Shown: positions 9,047 to 12,551 of the stretch, piece after piece
Numbering within the stretch: the stretch's first letter is position 1
Layout of the letters: every line of letters begins with the position of its first letter
DNA from: Deltaproteobacteria bacterium
GTDB lineage: Bacteria; Myxococcota; Myxococcia; Myxococcales; Myxococcaceae
Direction of reading: 5' to 3'
DNA: 12,551 nt
NCBI GenBank assembly: GCA_016875515.1
Contig: VGRA01000026.1
Coordinates: 1 to 12,551 of the forward strand
Program-made: the position numbers and the translations under genes
The notes under the pieces: generated by a model
The model's input: only the letters and a program-made list of their open reading frames with translations
Databases searched by the model: none
What the model was told of the DNA's origin: nothing

Positions 9047-10542
9047 TGGGCGCGCACCGGCTGTCGCTGGCCGTGCTGCTGGCCCTGGCCGCGCTCCCCG
9101 CGCGCGCGGATGCCCCGCGAGAGCGTTTCACGCTGGGCGGCTACTTCCGCGTCATGGCGCGGCCGGACTTGCAGGGCGGGGACGGGCGGCTGGGGCTGTG
9201 GAACCTCTCCGGGCGGCTGCTGAACGAGGGGCCCTACGCGGCGCTGGAGGCGAAGCTGGACATCCTCCAGGACGCCCCCGGGCGGTTCGAGCCCTGGGCG
9301 GCAGTGCACGCCAAGGTGGAGGGGGGCAGCGTCCAGGGGACGGACGTCTTCAACGGCTCGCTCACGCAGTACCGCATGAGCCAGCTGTACGTGCGCGCGG
9401 GGAACGTGCTGCTGGACGGCGTGGTGTGGCAGCTGGGCACGCTGCACACCTACTTCGGGGACCTCGGGCTGTACGACATGCGCCCCTCGGACCTGTTCTT
9501 CGAGACGGTGGGGCTGTCCGCGCGCGTGAACCGTCCCCGCTTCGAGGCGGTGGTGGCGGTGGGGGACAGCGGCTTCTTCCTGCGCGGGGCGTCCGGCTAC
9601 CAGGCGGTGCCCACGGTGGGCGGCAACGTCCGGTGGCGCGCGCTGCCGGGGCGGCTGGAGGTGGGCGTGGGGGGGCAGCTCATGGCGGAGCCGCACGTGG
9701 CAGGCAGCCGCCGCGCGGCCTACCAGACGCCGGGCATCTCGTACGAGGACTACGCCCGGCGCGAGGTGGCCCTGCGCTTCCTGGAGGCGAACCCCACGCT
9801 GGACCGGCTGTTCCCCGCCCCCAACGCGGCGCGCGCGGAGAGCTTCAAGCTGGTGGGGTACCTGGGCTTCGGCGGCTTCGGGCCGGTGCGGTGGAACAAC
9901 CTCTTCGTGAACTTCCTGCGCCTCCACCCGGACGCGCCGGTGACGGAGCAGGTGGCGGGGCGCACCTTCAGCATCCACGTGACGAACTTCACCGACGAGC
10001 GCTACCAGCTGAACGCCGGCAACGAGCTGCAGCTGCGGGTGCTGCCGGACGTGCTGGACGTGAACTGGGGGCTGCTGTTCGGCCACCACGTGGACCTGGA
10101 CGACCGCGTGCGGGCGAGCGAGGCCAACCGCACCTTCTACAGCACCGTGGTGCGTGGGCAGCTGTACCTGACGTCCACGGTGCACCTGCTGCTGGAGGGG
10201 TCCGCGGCGCGCGAGGAGTCGCGCAACGGCAACCTCTACCGCCTGCACGTGGACTCGGTGTTCCAGTCCGCACGCGGCGTGTCGGACGCGCGGGGGCTGG
10301 AGTACGGTGACGCGCGGGTGCGGGAGACGTACCAACTGAAGGGAGGCGTGGTGTTCAACCCGGCAGGGCGCGGCATCTACACGCGGCCGTCCCTGCGGCT
10401 GCTGTACGGGGCGCAGTACAGCAACGTCCACGCGGCGTTTGGCAGCGGCTTCGTGGAGAGCCTGGACGAGGCCAACCTGTTCCGTGGCCCGGAGCGGCAC
10501 TGGCACCACGTGGTCTCCATTGAAGCGGAGGGGTGGTTCTGA
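9046..10542 (+). CDS. Maltoporin-like outer-membrane beta-barrel protein
   Basis: The 498-residue product has a Sec signal peptide (about 1-22, ending PARA before DAPRE) and then many short alternating, aromatic-rich segments typical of an outer-membrane barrel. It ends in Trp-Phe, the usual terminal aromatic recognised by the barrel-assembly machinery. LamB-like traits are the opening FTLGGYFRVMARPD, the segment SQLYVRAGN..WQLGTLHTYFGDLGLYD, which parallels the LamB 'AGKRFYQRHDVHMID' region, and the ending TRPSLRLLYGAQYS (about 446-459) followed by HWHHVVSIEAEGWF. E. coli LamB has 421 mature residues, so this is somewhat longer. The ATG shares one base with the isoamylase stop (TGATG), with GGAGG 7 bases upstream. 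Function as a maltodextrin channel follows from resemblance plus the neighbouring debranching enzyme. A general oligosaccharide porin is the main alternative. Confidence 0.82.
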   Translation: MGAHRLSLAVLLALAALPARADAPRERFTLGGYFRVMARPDLQGGDGRLGLWNLSGRLLNEGPYAALEAKLDILQDAPGRFEPWAAVHAKVEGGSVQGTDVFNGSLTQYRMSQLYVRAGNVLLDGVVWQLGTLHTYFGDLGLYDMRPSDLFFETVGLSARVNRPRFEAVVAVGDSGFFLRGASGYQAVPTVGGNVRWRALPGRLEVGVGGQLMAEPHVAGSRRAAYQTPGISYEDYARREVALRFLEANPTLDRLFPAPNAARAESFKLVGYLGFGGFGPVRWNNLFVNFLRLHPDAPVTEQVAGRTFSIHVTNFTDERYQLNAGNELQLRVLPDVLDVNWGLLFGHHVDLDDRVRASEANRTFYSTVVRGQLYLTSTVHLLLEGSAAREESRNGNLYRLHVDSVFQSARGVSDARGLEYGDARVRETYQLKGGVVFNPAGRGIYTRPSLRLLYGAQYSNVHAAFGSGFVESLDEANLFRGPERHWHHVVSIEAEGWF

Positions 10543-11099
10543 TGCGGCGCGGACTGTGGCTGGCCGGTGCGTGGGCGGCGATGTGGCTTGCGGCGGGGTG
10601 CATCCAGCGGGTGCCCGAGGTGAGGCTCGCAGAGCCCCGGCCCATCTCCGTGCTGTACGTGGTGGACGGGGCGCGGGAGGCGGGCGTGCAAGGGCCTCCC
10701 GTCGAGCTGAAGGCGGCGGTGGAGGCGGCGCTCTCCCGGCGGAACCTCCAGCCCCGCGAGGTGCCGCTGCAGCCGCTCGAGGCCGGGTTTGGCCGGGTGC
10801 GCGAGAGCGGCAAGCGCTTCGCGGAGCTGGCGCGGCAGGCCGGAGCGGGCGAGCTGCTGCTGCTCGTGGAACTGGACGCGGAGTTCTTCAGCCACCTCCA
10901 GGGGCGGTACCGGTGGCAGGCCCGCGCGCGGCTGACGGCGGGCAGGCCCGGGGCGGAGCCCGCGGCGGACGCGCTGGACTTCCCCGTCTACGTGAACTTC
11001 GACCACGAGCAGGCGCAGGCGGTGCTGGCCACCGCGGCCCCCACCGTGGCGGACCGCGCCGGGGCGCTGCTGGACCAGGTCCTTTCCGCCGCCCCGTGA
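10542..11099 (+). CDS. Small lipoprotein of unknown function in the isoamylase-porin operon
   Basis: This is a 185-residue product with a clear lipoprotein signal: two arginines at residues 2-3, a hydrophobic stretch, and lipobox LAAGC ending at Cys20. The mature part begins with a proline-containing linker. It then has a beta strand (ISVLYVVDG), a helix rich in Glu/Ala (VELKAAVEAALSRR), a second helix (FAELARQAGAG), a strand (ELLLLVELDAEFF), a basic strand pair (YRWQARARL) and a C-terminal helix (VADRAGALLDQVL). This alternating alpha/beta layout resembles periplasmic accessory lipoproteins in general, but I recognise no family. The ATG shares one base with the porin stop (TGATG), and GGAGGGG lies 8 bases upstream, so it is made with the porin and isoamylase. 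A role as a partner of the barrel or enzyme is inferred from coupling only. Confidence 0.85.
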   Translation: MRRGLWLAGAWAAMWLAAGCIQRVPEVRLAEPRPISVLYVVDGAREAGVQGPPVELKAAVEAALSRRNLQPREVPLQPLEAGFGRVRESGKRFAELARQAGAGELLLLVELDAEFFSHLQGRYRWQARARLTAGRPGAEPAADALDFPVYVNFDHEQAQAVLATAAPTVADRAGALLDQVLSAAP

Positions 11100-11120
11100 T
11101 GGGGAGCGGCAGTCCATCGC

Positions 11121-11185
11121 GAGGGGGAGTCGTCATGGCCAGGGCTGGCGCGGGGCACTGCCCGGCAGCTGCTGGATGGACTTGA
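11121..11185 (+). other. Strong ribosome-site-like sequence with a 16-codon ORF before the frameshifted gene
   Basis: GAGGGGGAG (11121-11129) lies 5 bases before ATG 11135. This ATG opens a 16-residue ORF (MARAGAGHCPAAAGWT) that stops at TGA 11183-11185, overlapping the start of the next gene (ATG 11176) by 10 bases. The downstream ATG has no ribosome site of its own. The short ORF may be a coupling leader peptide, the true N-terminus of the downstream gene before a second one-base shift, or chance. Confidence 0.2.
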
Positions 11186-11951
11186 AGGAGGTGGCGCAGC
11201 TGAAGGCGCTGGCGGCGGTGGAGCAGGTGGCCCCGGTCCGTTTCACCCCGGACACGCTGCGCCACCTGCTGCAGGTGGACCTGGACACCTTTGGCCGCTT
11301 CTGCCTGCACGCGGACGCGCACGCGGACCATGCGCTGCGCGCGGCGGTGGAGGCGGGCGAAGCCTTGCGCGCCCACTGCAAGGATGTCCAGGACAATGCG
11401 GCGTGGCGCGCGTTCCTCCGCCAACCGCCCCGGGCGGCACTGGCCGCGTTGCTCGCGCAGCCGGCCCACCTGGGCTGCGGCCACGTGAAGCGGCTGGTCA
11501 CCCACGCGGAGGCGTACGGGGTGCGGCCGGGCTGGCGCAGGACTTCCTGCGGGTGCTCCACGAACTGCGGATGGCGGGGGCGCCGGAGGTGGAGTGGGTG
11601 ACACTCTCCGGTGAGCACGACGAGCACGGGGCGCTGAACGTCACCCTGGAAGAGCAGCCGTGGATGTTCACCTCGGTGCCGCTCGTGTCCCCGCGCGTGG
11701 GCAGCCACCAGCTGTTCGTGAACCACCCGCAGGTGGCCGCCTGGCAGCGGGTGCAGTACCTGGACTTCCTGGTGCACGCGCGGGTGGTGCCAGGGCTCAC
11801 CGCGGCGCACCTGCCGGCGCTGCAGGCGGAGGTGCCGCGCCTGGCCGGCCAGCAGATGGCTGCCACGCTGGGGGCCCTGGCGGCGGGGCTGCCGGGCTAC
11901 GAGGCCTGCTTCCGGGTGGACGGCAGCGTCAGCGTCCGGCAGGTGGGGTGA
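11176..11951 (+). pseudogene. GCGH-motif protein of unknown function, interrupted by a -1 frameshift
   Basis: Two plus-strand frames make one protein. ATG 11176 reads to about 11526 (MDLKEVAQLK to AEAYGVR); the coding sense then continues one frame back from 11529 (GLAQDFLRVLHELR) to the TGA at 11949-11951. Joined, this gives about 258 residues. The unshifted frame instead runs into arginine/cysteine-rich nonsense and stops at 11599-11601. A missing base around 11521-11530 (GTGCGG-CCGGG) explains the break and would restore Y-G-V-R-A-G-L. The joined protein has no signal peptide. It has a Cys/His-rich segment (C43, H45, H49, H52), HLGCGHVK (H98, C101, H103), and after the shift GEHDEHG and VNHPQVAAW. 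The Cys/His pattern suggests metal binding. I do not know the family; a distant likeness of the GCG motif and later GxHxE stretch to cadmium-type carbonic anhydrases is only an impression. It may be a real mutation or a sequencing error. No slippery heptamer is visible. Confidence 0.75.
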
Positions 11952-12551
11952 GCCGGACGCGCCAGGCCTGCCGGGCGAGGCCCAGCCCGGTGACGGTGGA
12001 GGCGAGCAGGAAGACGAGCCCCGCCCAGCGCTCGCGGTCCAGGGCGGAGGCGGGGCCGGCGGCCAGCAGCAGCGTCCAGCAGAGCCACGCGGCCACCCCG
12101 CCGCCCCACGCCACCGCGTCCGGCCAGCGCTCTCGGTCCGACAAAGCGCGCTCCCAGAGCACCGCGCTGGCCACGCCGCGCGCCTCCAGGGGGGAGGTGG
12201 CCCCGGCCTCCACCAGCAGCGGGACCAGCTCCCGGGCCGGGCGGTGCCAGGCCAGGTGGGCGCGGGCAAGCCGGTGCAGCGCCGCGAGCCGTGGATCCGC
12301 GGGGGGCACCGGCGGCGCGGGGGCGAAGAAGCGGCGGGAGGACAAGGGGACTTCCTGCGCGCGCCCCGCGCCCCGGTCCGTGGCGGCCTGCAGGGACAGC
12401 TCGCGGGACACCTCCAGCAGCATGTCCGCCAGGTGGAGCAGGGCGGCTGCCGCGGGGCGCAGCGCCTCCACGTCCGTCCCTTCCAGCTCGCACCAGGCCC
12501 AGTTGTGGCGCAGCTCCCTGCGTGGGCTGGCCGCCGCGGCGCGCAGCAGGG
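11929..12551 (-). CDS. Hypothetical two-helix membrane protein (partial, 5' end off window)
   Basis: The frame is open from the right edge of the window to TGA 11931-11929, giving 206 residues with the N-terminus missing. A GTG at 12471 is an internal candidate start, but good coding sequence continues upstream of it (RHNWAWCELEGTDVEALRP), so the real start is probably beyond the window. Residues about 25-60 of the visible part look helical (ALRPAAAALLHLADMLLEV). A proline-rich linker follows (FAPAPPVPPADP), then a charged helical region. Near the C-terminus two transmembrane helices (about 146-165 and 175-193) are separated by a short DRERW loop. The last 23 bases overlap the convergent frameshifted gene. 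I recognise no family and cannot assign a function. Confidence 0.7.
   Translation of the reverse strand, partial: LLRAAAASPRRELRHNWAWCELEGTDVEALRPAAAALLHLADMLLEVSRELSLQAATDRGAGRAQEVPLSSRRFFAPAPPVPPADPRLAALHRLARAHLAWHRPARELVPLLVEAGATSPLEARGVASAVLWERALSDRERWPDAVAWGGGVAAWLCWTLLLAAGPASALDRERWAGLVFLLASTVTGLGLARQAWRVRLTPPAGR

Noticed and set aside
9001..10509. Long minus-strand frame of 502 codons opposite the porin gene.
   Set aside because: It is a His/Gln/Val/Pro-rich antisense shadow with no recognisable domain, while the opposite strand has a signal peptide, coupled start and barrel ending.
11515..11531. Programmed -1 ribosomal frameshifting as the cause of the split gene.
   Set aside because: No X-XXY-YYZ slippery heptamer is present at the switch point, and no obvious stimulatory hairpin was seen. 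A single missing base is simpler.

Overview
The window looks like myxobacterial chromosome (Myxococcus/Corallococcus/Archangium-like). That is inferred from the very high GC, G/C-rich third codon positions, many GTG starts, several lipoproteins, and a maltose-type importer whose binding protein is fused to a permease. Species cannot be fixed from the sequence alone.

Layout. Positions 1-5006 (minus strand) hold a tightly coupled maltose/maltodextrin ABC importer operon. It reads MalK-type ATPase (5006-3918), a MalE-MalF fusion (3921-1753), MalG-type permease (1751-903), then a lipoprotein with an IPT/TIG domain and tandem beta-sandwich modules that runs off the left edge (897-1). Positions 5096-6562 (minus) hold a metallophosphoesterase followed by a 78-residue Rnk/GreA-C-terminal-like protein. 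From a compact divergent promoter region (6563-6619) a plus-strand operon begins: a secreted isoamylase-type debranching enzyme made as a lipoprotein (6620-9046), a maltoporin-like outer-membrane barrel (9046-10542) and a small lipoprotein of unknown function (10542-11099). These three genes are joined by one-base TGATG stop/start overlaps. Downstream (11176-11951) is a gene for a GCGH-motif protein, broken by a one-base frameshift near 11521-11530. It converges on, and overlaps, a minus-strand gene for a two-helix membrane protein that runs off the right edge (12551-11929).

How it fits together (inference). Extracellular or surface debranching of glycogen/starch by the isoamylase would give linear maltodextrins. 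These would cross the outer membrane through the maltoporin-like barrel, be caught by a binding domain tethered to the transporter, and be imported by MalEF-MalG-MalK2. The two lipoproteins of unknown role, one at the end of each operon, are the best candidates for new parts of this uptake system. No transcription regulator, RNA gene, mobile element or CRISPR array was recognised.
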